64,000 nucleotides of DNA from Hyphomicrobiales bacterium (GTDB lineage: Bacteria > Pseudomonadota > Alphaproteobacteria > Rhizobiales > Rhizobiaceae), in NCBI GenBank assembly GCA_900469475.1, contig UBXG01000005.1, positions 496,001 through 560,000 of the forward strand, read 5' to 3'. The translations under genes and the position numbers were made by a program. The notes under the pieces were generated by a model, which was not told the origin of the DNA, made no database searches, and was given only the letters and a program-made list of their open reading frames with translations. Below are positions 45,478-55,169 of this stretch, piece after piece (within the stretch, counting starts at the first letter, position 1; every line of letters starts with the position of its first letter).

Positions 45478-46389
45478 TCAGGCGGGAACGCGGGGTTCTG
45501 ATTCCTGCGCGACAGGCTCGGCCGCCCGCCGTCTGCTTTCGCGATAGAAAGTATAGATACCGGAGGCGATGACAACGGCTGCGCCGAAGACAGACCATCC
45601 GTCCGGCACTTCGCCGAAGGCGATCAATCCGAGCAGAGCCGACCAGATGAGACTGAGATAACGGAACGGCGCGACGAAAGAGATTTCGCCCGTGCGCATG
45701 GCCAATATGACGCCCTGGTAGCCGATCAGCACCAGAACGGAGGCCAGCAGGATCTGCAGGAGCGATGTCGTGCTCGCCGGCTGCCAGCCGCCGAAGGGGA
45801 TGATGCACAATGCTCCGAATATGGATATGGAAATTGCGGTGCAGAGCGTGACCATCAGCGACGGCACGTCCTTGTCTATGCAGCGTGTCGCCAGATCGCG
45901 GGCGGCGGTCGCAAACATGCAGGCGATAGCAAGGAGGGCCGCCGTCGTGAACCCGTCACGGCCGGGCCTGATGATGATCAGCACGCCTATGAAGCCGACG
46001 GCAATGGCCGTCCATCGCCTCCATCCCACTGGCTCCTTCAAGAAGATCATCGCGCCAAGCGTCACGGCAAGCGGAACAGCCTGCTGGATAGCGGAGGCAT
46101 TGGCGATGGGCATCATTCCGAGGGCGGTGATGTAGGTCGCTGCCGCCAGAGCTTCGCAGGCGATGCGCAGCGCAATCATCGGCTGCAGGATGACGCGCCA
46201 ATTGCGCAGGGCGCCCATTCGACGGGCAAGCAGATACACAAAAAAACTCGTGAACAAGCCGCGGATGAAGATGATCTCGCCTGCATTCATCGTGGCGATG
46301 ACGGTCTTAGACAGCGCATCGCTGCAGGAGAAGCCGGCCATGGAGGCCGCCATGAAGAGCGCGCCCTGCGTATTCTTGGTCAGTCGCAT
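45478..46389 (-). CDS. DMT superfamily (EamA) transporter
   Basis: A 303-residue ten-helix protein with two EamA repeats (ALRIACEALAAATYITALG in the first; YQGVILAMRTGEISFVAPFRY in the second). The Met at 46389 gives a family-typical start; Met codons at 46416 and 46524 are possible but add a polar stretch. It ends 10 bp before mobA on the same strand, so it may be co-transcribed with the molybdenum cofactor genes. Substrate unknown. Confidence 0.88.
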   Translation of the reverse strand: MRLTKNTQGALFMAASMAGFSCSDALSKTVIATMNAGEIIFIRGLFTSFFVYLLARRMGALRNWRVILQPMIALRIACEALAAATYITALGMMPIANASAIQQAVPLAVTLGAMIFLKEPVGWRRWTAIAVGFIGVLIIIRPGRDGFTTAALLAIACMFATAARDLATRCIDKDVPSLMVTLCTAISISIFGALCIIPFGGWQPASTTSLLQILLASVLVLIGYQGVILAMRTGEISFVAPFRYLSLIWSALLGLIAFGEVPDGWSVFGAAVVIASGIYTFYRESRRRAAEPVAQESEPRVPA

Positions 46390-46742
46390 GAGAAAGATGA
46401 GTCCCTGATTACCCATCTGGATTAGCGCCGTTTTCAGCAAATTGGAATCGGCTGTGTTTCGGCCGAAGTTGAATTCGTTTGAGCGGCAGTCAAATTCGAT
46501 TGTGCATTGCGGGATATTTGTCATTCATCGACGTAATTTTTCGCGCTGTGGTCGCGGAATGAGACAGCGGTTGCATTTTTTTGCCATTGCGGAGGCTTTT
46601 AGGCAGGCGATTAATGCTTATTCAATCTTATTTCCAGAGGCTCACAGCGGTTTTGCATGAGGCAGAAGCACCTACCGCAGCGCAGCAGGAATGACGATCC
46701 CGCCTTCGCCGGAGATTTTTAATAATCCAGTTGAGGCGCCGT
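46390..46742. other. Gene-free stretch between DMT transporter and chemoreceptor
   Basis: About 350 bases between divergent genes. It must contain both promoters. I see no coding region, hairpin or recognisable operator that I would support. Confidence 0.4.
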
Positions 46743-49292
46743 ATGTTTTTCATTGATCGTCTTTTGCAAGGCCGCAGGATTGTCACCAAAGTCCTTATTT
46801 TCGTGGTGCCTTTGGTGGTTCTGATCGCCGGCGTCGGCCTGGTGGGCTACCACACGGCCAATATTCTGAACGGTCATATGACCGTGACGCGCGCCACGAT
46901 CGAGAATATCAGCGATTTCGAGAACCTTCAGGCCGCCCTGCAGGAATTCACGGGGTCACCTTCTGATGACACACGCCAGACATTGGCCGCCAAGATCGAC
47001 GCGCAGGAACAGGGTGTCCGTCGCTTAAGTGGGCTGCTCAGTGACGATCAGCGCGCCAAGATCATTCCGGTCACCGAGCTTGCCGCCAAGATGCGCACGC
47101 AGGAAGCGACGCTCTGGTCCATCAGGCAGAAGCAGGATAGCGATGTCGAAGCCATCCGGAAGGCCGTACAAAACATCGAGGTGACCGCCAAGGCCGCCGG
47201 CAAGCAGATAGACATCATCCGCAAGGATTTCAGCGACAAGGAAACTTTCGCCAAGGAACTGCTCTACGATGCTGCGGCCTATAAGGGCCTCTCGGAGAAG
47301 ATGAGCAATCTGCGCATCCAAGTGCAAATGGCGGCCGACTCCACCGAGGAGATTTCGGACGCGCGTACCTATGCGGACGCTATCCTGAAGCAGGTGACGA
47401 TTTCGAAGGCACTGGTTTCCAAGCGCGGCGCCAGCCTCGTCGCCAATGCCTCCGATGCGGCCGACAAGCTCGATGCGGTATTGAAGAGCTCCGGCACGCC
47501 GGACCAGAAGGTCGAGGCGATGGGGCCGATCTTGCAGAGCTTTGTGAAGATCGAAGGCGAGATGACCCTGCAGTCGGCCAAGAACAGCGATACCGCCGCC
47601 GATCGCTTCGTCAGCCTCGATAAGATCATCGATGGCCAAAAGGAGCTTCTGGATCATGTCGATGAGGCGCTTAGTCTCGTCGATCGCCTGATATTGCATG
47701 CCTCGCGCATGGAAAACGTTCGCGATGCAGCCTCCCGCGAACCGGTTCTTGCGGATCTCAAGGATCTGCAGAGCATAGCTGCAAGGATTTCGGAGCTCGG
47801 CCCGACCAACGCCACCATGCGTGATTTTGCGGCTCACATGAAGCCGCTGATCGAGGGCTTGACCAATGGATCGGCCGATCTGCTGCAGACGGCAGCCGAC
47901 TGGAAGACGACGCGTGTTCAGTCCAACACCTTGCTCGCCGATGCGATGACCTCGCTGCGTGGCTTCGTTGCTCAGGCACAGGAACTTGGCAAGGAAGATA
48001 GCGAGCGTTCGGCCAACGTCTCGGTCATCGCCATGATCGTCGGCACGCTGCTTGCCATCATCGGCGGCCTCATGCTCGTGGAAACCCTGCGCGGTCCGCT
48101 GAAGCGCGTTGCCGACGTGATGACGCGCCTTGCAAGCGGCGACCTGGAAGTCGCGATCGACGGCCGCAATCGCGGCGATGAGATCGGCGACATGGTACGC
48201 TCCGTCAGCGTCTTTCGCGATGCCGCGCTTGAAAATGTCCGGCTGGAGCGGGAAGCCGAAAGCGCCCGTGCGCTCTCTGCGGAAGAGGCTGCCCGTCGCG
48301 CCGCCGAGCGTGCCCGCATTGAAGCCGAACAGAAGCAGGCACTCAATGCGCTGGCCGACGTTCTCGCCAAGCTTGCCGACGGCAATCTGGAAGAAGGCAT
48401 GCGCGAGGACCTTTCGGCTGACTTCGTGGAAATGGCCTTCACCTACAATCACGCGGTCGAGGCGCTGCGTGAGACCCTGACGGACGTTCGCTACACGGCC
48501 GAGGAGATCAAGGGCGGCACCGGTAATCTTGCCATGTCGGCCGACGACCTCGCTCGGCGCACCGAGCAGCAGGCTGCCGCCCTTGAGGAAAGCTCGCGGG
48601 CACTGCATCGCCTCAGCGACGTTGTGCGCTCGACCGCCGATCGTGCACGGCAAACGGCGACCTCCGTCAACGAGACGCAGGCCTATGCGACCCAATCGGG
48701 CGAAGTCGTCGCCAAGGCTGTGGGCGCCATGAGCGAGATCAACCGTTCGTCGGAGAAGATCGCCACTATCATCGGGGTCATCGACGAGATCGCCTTCCAG
48801 ACTAACCTTCTTGCTCTGAATGCCGGTGTCGAGGCAGCCCGCGCCGGTGAGGCCGGCCGCGGCTTTGCTGTTGTCGCTCAGGAGGTGCGTGAACTTGCGC
48901 AACGCTGTGCCAATGCGGCGAAGGAGATCAAGGGCTTGATTTCCGCAAGCTCCACCCAGGTGCGGAACGGCGTTCATCTGGTCGAGCAGACCGGCGCGGC
49001 CCTGACCGAGATCATCAACCACGTCACCGGCGTTCAGAGGCTCGTTGCCGATATTTCCTCTGCAACGACAGAGCAATCGACCGGTATCGAGGAAGTCACC
49101 CGCGCGGTTTCGGAAGTCGAGCTGATCACGCAGCGGAACGCGGCGATGGTCGAGGAGAACAATGCGGAGATCCACGGCCTGCGCCAGCGCGTGGATATGC
49201 TTTCGGAAAAGATCGATCGCTTCCGCACCGGCGATGGCGAGGCGGAGCATGCGAGCTATGGCAGTGCGGATGCACGTTACCGCGCTGCGTAA
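46743..49292 (+). CDS. Methyl-accepting chemotaxis protein
   Basis: An 849-residue chemoreceptor. A transmembrane helix (about residues 17-37) precedes a long all-helical periplasmic sensor domain of ~390 residues, resembling helical bimodular sensors. A second helix (SVIAMIVGTLLAIIGGLMLV) leads to a HAMP domain and a coiled-coil linker. The signalling tip is IDEIAFQTNLLALNAGVEAA then GEAGRGFAVVAQEVRELAQR. No C-terminal CheR/CheB-docking pentapeptide is visible. GAGG lies six bases before the ATG at 46743. Confidence 0.94.
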   Translation: MFFIDRLLQGRRIVTKVLIFVVPLVVLIAGVGLVGYHTANILNGHMTVTRATIENISDFENLQAALQEFTGSPSDDTRQTLAAKIDAQEQGVRRLSGLLSDDQRAKIIPVTELAAKMRTQEATLWSIRQKQDSDVEAIRKAVQNIEVTAKAAGKQIDIIRKDFSDKETFAKELLYDAAAYKGLSEKMSNLRIQVQMAADSTEEISDARTYADAILKQVTISKALVSKRGASLVANASDAADKLDAVLKSSGTPDQKVEAMGPILQSFVKIEGEMTLQSAKNSDTAADRFVSLDKIIDGQKELLDHVDEALSLVDRLILHASRMENVRDAASREPVLADLKDLQSIAARISELGPTNATMRDFAAHMKPLIEGLTNGSADLLQTAADWKTTRVQSNTLLADAMTSLRGFVAQAQELGKEDSERSANVSVIAMIVGTLLAIIGGLMLVETLRGPLKRVADVMTRLASGDLEVAIDGRNRGDEIGDMVRSVSVFRDAALENVRLEREAESARALSAEEAARRAAERARIEAEQKQALNALADVLAKLADGNLEEGMREDLSADFVEMAFTYNHAVEALRETLTDVRYTAEEIKGGTGNLAMSADDLARRTEQQAAALEESSRALHRLSDVVRSTADRARQTATSVNETQAYATQSGEVVAKAVGAMSEINRSSEKIATIIGVIDEIAFQTNLLALNAGVEAARAGEAGRGFAVVAQEVRELAQRCANAAKEIKGLISASSTQVRNGVHLVEQTGAALTEIINHVTGVQRLVADISSATTEQSTGIEEVTRAVSEVELITQRNAAMVEENNAEIHGLRQRVDMLSEKIDRFRTGDGEAEHASYGSADARYRAA

Positions 49293-49319
49293 GGCTGCAT
49301 CGATAGAAAGACCATCATG

Positions 49320-49359
49320 AATCGAAAAGCGCCGGACCAATGCTCGGCGCTTTTCGATT
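49320..49359. terminator. Bidirectional terminator between convergent genes
   Basis: A perfect 15-bp stem whose arms contain AAAA and TTTT on opposite sides (CGAAAAGCGCCG / CGGCGCTTTTCG core), with a 10-base loop, 27 bp after the chemoreceptor stop and before the convergent MBL-fold gene. Confidence 0.72.
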
Positions 49360-49396
49360 GAAGCTTGCTATCGCGACTGGATGAATTGCGAACGAA

Positions 49397-50149
49397 TTAC
49401 CGACCGAGATGGAGCGTCTCGCCATCGACGGGAATGAGCAGCCGCGAGGGACCGAGACCGCCTGCCTCTGCGGTTTGACGAAGATCCTGGCGCGTGACGG
49501 TCGCGTGATCGAGTGCTTCCATATGAGTTGCGACGATGGTCGCTTCCGGGGCGAGGCGGCTGACTTCAAGCGTCTGTTTGTCGTCCATGACGATCAGGTC
49601 GCCATCCCAACGGGCGCCGCAGGAATGGGTGACGATGATATCGGGGGAGAATTCACGGATCGTTTCGGCGACCGGCGGGTAAAGCACGGTATCGCCAGCC
49701 CAATAGACGGTAGGTTCGCCGGCAGCTTCCAGCGTGAGGCCGATGACCGGACCCATTTTTTCCACGACCGGGCCGACGCCGTGGCTGCCCTGCCGCGGCG
49801 TGATTGTCAGCCCTTGCCAAGTGATCGATTGCGCAAGCGGGGTGACGTTTGTGAAGCCAGCATCACGGATACGTCCTTCGTCACCGGGTTGGCAAAGGAT
49901 CGGCAGTGTTTTCGGCACGCGCTCCTTCGCTACGGCATCGAAATGATCGGTATGGAGATGCGATACGATCACCAGTTCGACGCCCTGGAGAGTGTCGTCG
50001 ATGGAACGCGGCAGTTCGGTCATCGGATTGGGAGAGCGGCCGGTGAAGGACGGGAGACTGTGGCGCGGTGCAAAGTAAGGGTCGATCAGCAGAATATGGC
50101 CGCCATACGTGACCTTCAGCGTCGCATTGCGAATAAGCTCAAGCTGCAT
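49397..50149 (-). CDS. MBL-fold metal-dependent hydrolase
   Basis: A 250-residue metallo-beta-lactamase-fold protein. The metal motif HxHxDH appears as SHLHTDHFD, with further ligands in GSHG, WAGDT and ATHMEALDH. It resembles the UlaG/UPF0173-type family (lactonase or nuclease-like hydrolases). The substrate is not assignable. It begins 21 bp after the moaA stop codon on the same strand, so it may be co-transcribed. Confidence 0.9.
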   Translation of the reverse strand: MQLELIRNATLKVTYGGHILLIDPYFAPRHSLPSFTGRSPNPMTELPRSIDDTLQGVELVIVSHLHTDHFDAVAKERVPKTLPILCQPGDEGRIRDAGFTNVTPLAQSITWQGLTITPRQGSHGVGPVVEKMGPVIGLTLEAAGEPTVYWAGDTVLYPPVAETIREFSPDIIVTHSCGARWDGDLIVMDDKQTLEVSRLAPEATIVATHMEALDHATVTRQDLRQTAEAGGLGPSRLLIPVDGETLHLGR

Positions 50150-50170
50150 ATTTGATGTTCTCGGTGGGAT

Positions 50171-51220
50171 TTAGCCGCCGGTGACGCTCATGTGGCGACC
50201 GACTGCCGGACGGTTGTGCGTGCGGTCGATGATGAAATCATGACCCTTCGGCTTGCGGGTGATGGCTTCGTCTATCGCTGCATGGAGTAGGGCGTCATCC
50301 TCGCTTGCGCGCAACGCCGTGCGCAGGTCGGCGGCGTCGTTTTGCCCGAGGCACATATAGAGCGTGCCCGTGCAGGTGAGCCTTACGCGATTGCAGCTTT
50401 CGCAGAAATTATGGGTCATGGGCGTGATGAAGCCGAGGCGACCGCCGGTTTCGGCGACTTGGACGTAACGGGCAGGGCCGCCCGTCTGGTAGGGAATGTC
50501 CGTCAGCGTGAACTGACCCTCGAGTTCGGTGCGCAACTGGGAGAGCGGGAGATACTGGTCGGTGCGGTCTTCGTCGATCTCGCCCATGGGCATGGTCTCG
50601 ATGACGGTCAGGTCCATGCCGCGACCGTGCGCGAACCGCAGCAGGTCGGGAATTTCGGTATCGTTGAAGTCCTTGAGCGCGACGGCATTGAGCTTGATCT
50701 TCAGACCGGCTTTCTGCGCTGCGTCGATGCCTTCCATCACCTTGGAGAAATCTCCCCAGCGGGTGATCGTGCGGAATTTATCGGGATCCAGTGTATCGAG
50801 CGACACGTTGATGCGCCGGACGCCGCTATCGTAAAGCTCTTCGGCATGGCGGGCAAGCTGCGAGCCGTTTGTCGTCAGGGTCAATTCGTCAAGCGCGCCA
50901 TTTTTCACGCTCTCACCGAGCTTGCGGACCAGAAACATGATGTTCTTGCGCACCAGAGGTTCGCCGCCGGTGAGCCTGATCTTGCGCACGCCCTTGGCGA
51001 TGAAGGCGGAACAGAGCCGGTCGAGTTCTTCGAGCGTCAAAAGATCCTTCTTGGGCAGGAAGGTCATGTGCTCGGCCATGCAATAGGTGCAGCGGAAATC
51101 GCAGCGGTCGGTGACGGAAACGCGCAAATAGGTGACCGAGCGCCCGAAAGGATCAATCATCGGGCTTCTATCCGCTGCCAGCGGCGAGGCGCCGCCTATC
51201 GTACCGACAATGCTATTCAC
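50171..51220 (-). CDS. moaA: GTP 3',8-cyclase MoaA
   Basis: Radical SAM enzyme that starts molybdopterin synthesis by converting GTP to 3',8-cH2GTP. It has 349 residues. The N-terminal [4Fe-4S] motif is CDFRCTYC, and the C-terminal cluster lies in [18 protein letters not shown]. The conserved GG at the C-terminus (SVTGG) is intact. The frame starts with GTG at 51220, preceded by GGAGA. Confidence 0.96.
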   Translation of the reverse strand: MNSIVGTIGGASPLAADRSPMIDPFGRSVTYLRVSVTDRCDFRCTYCMAEHMTFLPKKDLLTLEELDRLCSAFIAKGVRKIRLTGGEPLVRKNIMFLVRKLGESVKNGALDELTLTTNGSQLARHAEELYDSGVRRINVSLDTLDPDKFRTITRWGDFSKVMEGIDAAQKAGLKIKLNAVALKDFNDTEIPDLLRFAHGRGMDLTVIETMPMGEIDEDRTDQYLPLSQLRTELEGQFTLTDIPYQTGGPARYVQVAETGGRLGFITPMTHNFCESCNRVRLTCTGTLYMCLGQNDAADLRTALRASEDDALLHAAIDEAITRKPKGHDFIIDRTHNRPAVGRHMSVTGG

Positions 51221-51353
51221 TCAAATCTCCATCACACTGCTAATGTGTGCATAGGCGATTGTTGCGTCAAGGAAAATGCCTTTCAATTATGCTTGCGTGT
51301 GAACGTGTAGCGGCATAATTCTCGAAAACACATTGAAAGGCATGGGAAAATCG

Positions 51354-51728
51354 ATGAGTGACGTTTGGCCGACCGAATTACGGGTCTCGAAGGATCGCCG
51401 TCACCTCATGGTGACGTTCGATAACGGCGCGAGCTTCGACTTGCCGGCGGAGATGCTGCGGGTGCTGTCTCCCTCCGCGGAGGTCCAGGGACATGGACCG
51501 GGACAGAAGGTTACCGTACCGGGCAAGCGCAACGTCGGCATCATGTCGATGACGCCGACTGGCAACTATGCCGTTCGCATCGGGTTCGACGACATGCACG
51601 ATACCGGCATTTTCACATGGTCCTATCTGCGCGAGCTTGGAGAAAAGGGCCAGGAGCTTTTCGCGGCCTATGAGGCTGAGTTGAAGGAAAAGGGTCTCAG
51701 CCGCGACCCGGTTGGAAAGCCGCATTAG
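51354..51728 (+). CDS. DUF971 family protein
   Basis: A 124-residue protein opening MSDVWPTELRVSKDRRHLMV, followed by FDLPAEMLRVLSPSAEVQGHG, matching DUF971 (also the N-terminal domain of gamma-butyrobetaine hydroxylase). In this family it is often linked to molybdenum cofactor or Fe-S genes, and here it is divergent from moaA. An in-frame ATG 12 bases upstream is an alternative start. Function unknown. Confidence 0.9.
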   Translation: MSDVWPTELRVSKDRRHLMVTFDNGASFDLPAEMLRVLSPSAEVQGHGPGQKVTVPGKRNVGIMSMTPTGNYAVRIGFDDMHDTGIFTWSYLRELGEKGQELFAAYEAELKEKGLSRDPVGKPH

Positions 51729-51759
51729 CAAACTCCAGTAACGAACAGGGGACGCAAGC

Positions 51760-52959
51760 ATGATCCTTGGGGGTAGGGAAAACTGGCTTCGCGCCAAGGG
51801 TAGCAAGAACGAGAGCAAGGTTTCCTTCGTCGAGCTGTTTTTCGATCTGGTCTTCGTTTTCTCGATCTCGCAGCTTGCGCATGCATTGGCCGAGCATTTC
51901 ACCCCACTGGGGGCGCTCGAGGCCATCATGCTGATCTTTGCGGTGTGGTGGGTCTGGGTTTTCACGGCGTGGGTGACGAACTGGCTCGATCCCGATCGCA
52001 TGCCGGTGCGTATCATGCTGTTTACGCTGATGTTTGCGGGACTTATCCTTTCCGCTGCCATCCCTGAGGCCTTCGGCGAGAAGGCGATTTTCTTTGCCGG
52101 CGCCTACGTCTTCATGCAGGTAGGCCGCTCGCTGTTCACAGTCTACGCCCTCAAGAATGCCAGCGCGGCCAACCATCGCAACTTCCTGCGCATCACCAGC
52201 TGGCTCGTCCTGTCCGGCATCTTCTGGATATCAGGCGCGCTGGTTGAGGGCGAGGCTCGTATTGTGCTTTGGCTGATCGCCCTCGTCATCGAATATTCGG
52301 CCCCGGCGCTCGGCTTTCGAGTACCTGGGCTTGGCAAATCGACGACGGCGGACTGGAATGTGTCAGGCGCGCATCTGGCCGAACGTTGCGCGCTATTCAT
52401 CATCATCTGTCTCGGCGAGGCGGTGCTGCAGGCCGGCAAGACCTTTGCCGAGCAGCCGGTGACGCCCTTGATCGTCGCGGTGTTCGTCACCGCCTTCGTC
52501 GGCACGGTTGCTCTGTGGTGGATTTACTTTCAGTTTGGTCATGAAAGGGCCGCCCATCGCATCGAGCATGACGACACGCCCGGCAGCCTCGCTAGGCAGG
52601 CATTCACCTATGCGCATATTCCGATCTTGGCCGGTATTATCCTGAGCGTCGTCGGAGATGAATTTCTCTTTGCTCATCCGCATGATGCTGCGGATATGCA
52701 TGCCGCGGCCGCCATTCTGGGCGGACCGGCGGTCTTCCTCTTTGGAAATCTCTGGTTCAAAGGGGTAACCACCGGCCGGCCGCCGCTATCACATATGGCG
52801 GGGCTCGTCGGGCTGGCGCTATTGCTGCTTACCTTGCCGATGGTCGTGGTCTATCAGCTCGGCATTCTGGCGACGGCCGTGCTCGTCGTCGTTGCGATCT
52901 GGGAATTCGCCTCGTTGAACCGGGTCGTTCCTTCGGCACGCTCAGCCGGCGATCACTGA
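51760..52959 (+). CDS. Low temperature requirement protein A (LtrA) family membrane protein
   Basis: A 399-residue protein with about eleven hydrophobic helices. The N-terminal signature VSFVELFFDLVFVFSISQLAHAL is typical of the LtrA family first named in Listeria. HLAERCALFIIICLGEAVLQ is another conserved block. Function in rhizobia is unknown. The last 7 bases overlap the convergent MarR gene. Confidence 0.88.
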   Translation: MILGGRENWLRAKGSKNESKVSFVELFFDLVFVFSISQLAHALAEHFTPLGALEAIMLIFAVWWVWVFTAWVTNWLDPDRMPVRIMLFTLMFAGLILSAAIPEAFGEKAIFFAGAYVFMQVGRSLFTVYALKNASAANHRNFLRITSWLVLSGIFWISGALVEGEARIVLWLIALVIEYSAPALGFRVPGLGKSTTADWNVSGAHLAERCALFIIICLGEAVLQAGKTFAEQPVTPLIVAVFVTAFVGTVALWWIYFQFGHERAAHRIEHDDTPGSLARQAFTYAHIPILAGIILSVVGDEFLFAHPHDAADMHAAAAILGGPAVFLFGNLWFKGVTTGRPPLSHMAGLVGLALLLLTLPMVVVYQLGILATAVLVVVAIWEFASLNRVVPSARSAGDH

Positions 52960-53438
52960 TCGCCAGCGAGCTCCAGTGGTTCACGCTCTTCCTGCATCAG
53001 GAGGCTGACGACGCGCTCCATATGCACGGTGATCGCTTCGCATTCTTCAATCGGCGCATCCGAGAGCATCCGGTCGATGAGCGTGGTCTGAATGGTCATG
53101 GCTTCTTCCGTGACGCGCCGGCCCTCTGCAGTTAGATAGAGGCGTAGCACGCGCTTGTCCTGCTTGTCCCCGCGGCGTTCGATCAGTCCCCGCTTTTCCA
53201 TCTGCGGCAACAGCATGCTCATATTGGAGCGGCCGACCAATAGCTTGCGGGCGAGTTCCTGCTGGGAGATGCCTTCAAAGCGAAACAGGTTGACGAGAAT
53301 GTCGAGGTGCGGTGGCTTGATGTCGAGATGCGTCAATGCCCGTCCAAGTGATTGTTGCATCAGCTGGCAGGCGCGCGCCACGGCGATCCAGCTTCGAAAA
53401 CGCGGATGGTCCCAGGGAAGGGATTGATTTTTGTTCAT
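52953..53438 (-). CDS. MarR-family transcriptional regulator
   Basis: A 161-residue winged helix-turn-helix regulator (LDILVNLFRFEGISQQELARK, then LVGRSNMSMLLPQMEKRGLIER and the wing RRGDKQDKRVLRLYLTAEG). It is divergent from the alpha/beta hydrolase gene, and operator-like repeats lie across its start codon. It probably represses itself and the hydrolase until it binds a small ligand. Confidence 0.93.
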   Translation of the reverse strand: MNKNQSLPWDHPRFRSWIAVARACQLMQQSLGRALTHLDIKPPHLDILVNLFRFEGISQQELARKLLVGRSNMSMLLPQMEKRGLIERRGDKQDKRVLRLYLTAEGRRVTEEAMTIQTTLIDRMLSDAPIEECEAITVHMERVVSLLMQEEREPLELAGDQ

Positions 53439-53467
53439 CGTTGTACTTTATTGTTCATAGTTGAACA
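53431..53467. promoter_or_regulatory. Tandem operator-like repeats for the MarR regulator
   Basis: TGTTCATAGTTGAACA (53452-53467) is a perfect palindrome with 6-bp arms. A related, less symmetric copy, TTGTTCATCGTTGTAC, starts at 53431 and covers the MarR start codon. The two begin 20 bp apart, two helical turns. Confidence 0.62.
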
Positions 53468-53483
53468 TTGTTGGATTCCCACT

Positions 53484-54449
53484 ATGCCATCCTTTGCGCT
53501 CAAGGTCACCCGGTCGGGTCTCGCCGGTCTCGAAAGGCTGTCTCCGCGGCTCGCCGGCAAGGCAGCTTTCCGGCTTTTCTGTCTGACGCCATCGCGTCGA
53601 CCGCGCGGCTCGAAGGCCAAGTCTGCGTATATGGAGGGCAGGCAGCGTCTCCTTGCAGCGGAGCAGGTGATGCTGCCGTTTCCGGGCGGCCGCGCCATGG
53701 CTTACCGCTTCAACGGCGGAGCCAAGGGGCTGCGCAGACGCTATCTCGTGGTCCATGGCTGGGGTTCCAGCAGTGAATACATGTCCGAACTGGCTGCATT
53801 CCTTGCCGACGATGGAGCGGAGGTGATCTCGCTTGATCTTCCCGGGCATGGGCGCGCGGGCGGGCGGTTCCTGAATGTGCGTTTGGCCATCTCCGCCATT
53901 GCCGCGGCCTCGGCCCGTTTCGGAGCCTTCGATGCCGCCATCGGACATTCCTTCGGCGGCGCATCTCTCGCACTGGCATCCGCGGGTTTTCTGCCTGATA
54001 TCGAGCCGCTTCGGCCGAGCAAGCTGGTGCTGATCGGTGCGCCGAGCGCCATGGGCTGGCTGTTCAAGGATTTCGGCCGCCTGATGCGGCTCGGACCAGC
54101 GACGCAGGCGGCCTTGGAAGACGAGGTTCGCCTGGTAACAGGAAGGACACTTGCTTCCTATGACCAGAAGCGCGACCGGCTCGATCCGAGCCGGCCGGTT
54201 CTCGTCATCCACGCCGAGGACGACAAGGAAGTGAGTCCTGAGCATGCGCGCAGCTACGCCGCTGAGGGCGCGCATGTCCGTCTCTTCTGGGCCAATGGCT
54301 TCGGGCATCGGCGAATCGTCAGCGCCGCACCCGTGCTTGAGGCTATCAAGGACTTCCTCGCTAAAGACCTCCAAGAGGAAAATCCGCTCGAAAATCATGA
54401 CGGGACAGTGTTATCGTTCTACCGAACTCCGCTGCGCCGCTCGTCATAA
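53484..54449 (+). CDS. Alpha/beta hydrolase
   Basis: A 321-residue hydrolase. Lid and core features include VVHGWGSSS (oxyanion region), the nucleophile elbow GHSFGG, an acidic residue in VLVIHAEDDKEVS and the catalytic His in GFGHRRI. The start MPSFALKV is used because longer frames would overlap the opposite MarR gene. Probable target of that repressor. Substrate unknown, likely an ester or lactone. Confidence 0.88.
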   Translation: MPSFALKVTRSGLAGLERLSPRLAGKAAFRLFCLTPSRRPRGSKAKSAYMEGRQRLLAAEQVMLPFPGGRAMAYRFNGGAKGLRRRYLVVHGWGSSSEYMSELAAFLADDGAEVISLDLPGHGRAGGRFLNVRLAISAIAAASARFGAFDAAIGHSFGGASLALASAGFLPDIEPLRPSKLVLIGAPSAMGWLFKDFGRLMRLGPATQAALEDEVRLVTGRTLASYDQKRDRLDPSRPVLVIHAEDDKEVSPEHARSYAAEGAHVRLFWANGFGHRRIVSAAPVLEAIKDFLAKDLQEENPLENHDGTVLSFYRTPLRRSS

Positions 54450-54505
54450 TAGTGGCTGTGCCGCGCCGGATCCGAGTGGATTACCACAGAGAAGCGTGAG
54501 GCCGC

Positions 54506-55114
54506 ATGCACATCGTCACATCCGTCGAGGAACTGAAGCAGCTCTATGGCGACGCCGGCGAGGCGTCGATCACCAAGGTCACGAGCGTTCTGACACCGCT
54601 TTATCGCCGAATGATCGAAGCATCGCCCTTCATGGCGTTGGCAACGGTCGGGTCTGAGGGGCTTGATTGCTCACCGCGTGGTGACTTGGGTGGAGTCGTT
54701 CGCGTGGAGGATGAGAAGACCCTGCATCTGCCGGATTGGCGCGGCAACAACCGCGTCGACTCTCTTGCGAATATCGTTCGCGATCCGCGCATAGCGCTGA
54801 TGTTTCTCATCCCGGGATCGAATACGACGATGCGGCTCAATGGTCGGGCAGTCGTCTCGATCGACCCGGCCTTGCTCGACAGTTTCGAGATGGATGGCAA
54901 GCATCCGCGCTGCGTTGTCGTGATTACGATCGAGGAAGTCTATTTCCAGTGTGCGCGGGCGGTTATGAGGGCCGAGCTGTGGAATGCGGAACGGTTCGTC
55001 GATCCGGCAAGCCTGCCATCGCCGGGTATGATGCTGAAGGCGGCGAAGGCCGATTTCGATCAGGAGACTTATGATCGCGAGGCGCCTGTACGGGCGGCTA
55101 AGACACTCTGGTAA
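54506..55114 (+). CDS. Pyridoxamine 5'-phosphate oxidase family FMN-binding protein
   Basis: A 202-residue split-barrel flavoprotein of the MSMEG_1061-like type. Key segments are PFMALATVGSEGLDCSPRGD, LHLPDWRGNNRVDSLANIVR and MLFLIPG with the barrel strands. It probably reduces or oxidises a small molecule with FMN rather than acting as the true PdxH. It follows the hydrolase gene by 56 bp and may share its transcript. Confidence 0.88.
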   Translation: MHIVTSVEELKQLYGDAGEASITKVTSVLTPLYRRMIEASPFMALATVGSEGLDCSPRGDLGGVVRVEDEKTLHLPDWRGNNRVDSLANIVRDPRIALMFLIPGSNTTMRLNGRAVVSIDPALLDSFEMDGKHPRCVVVITIEEVYFQCARAVMRAELWNAERFVDPASLPSPGMMLKAAKADFDQETYDREAPVRAAKTLW

Positions 55115-55169
55115 GCAAGCCGCCGGCATGCCTGGGAAAGCAAGCGCCGGCGGTTGGTTGGCTTCGCTT

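Noticed and set aside
47025..49340. 771-residue open frame antisense to the chemoreceptor gene
   Set aside because: The chemoreceptor reading explains the sequence with intact HAMP and signalling motifs; the antisense product has no recognisable domain.
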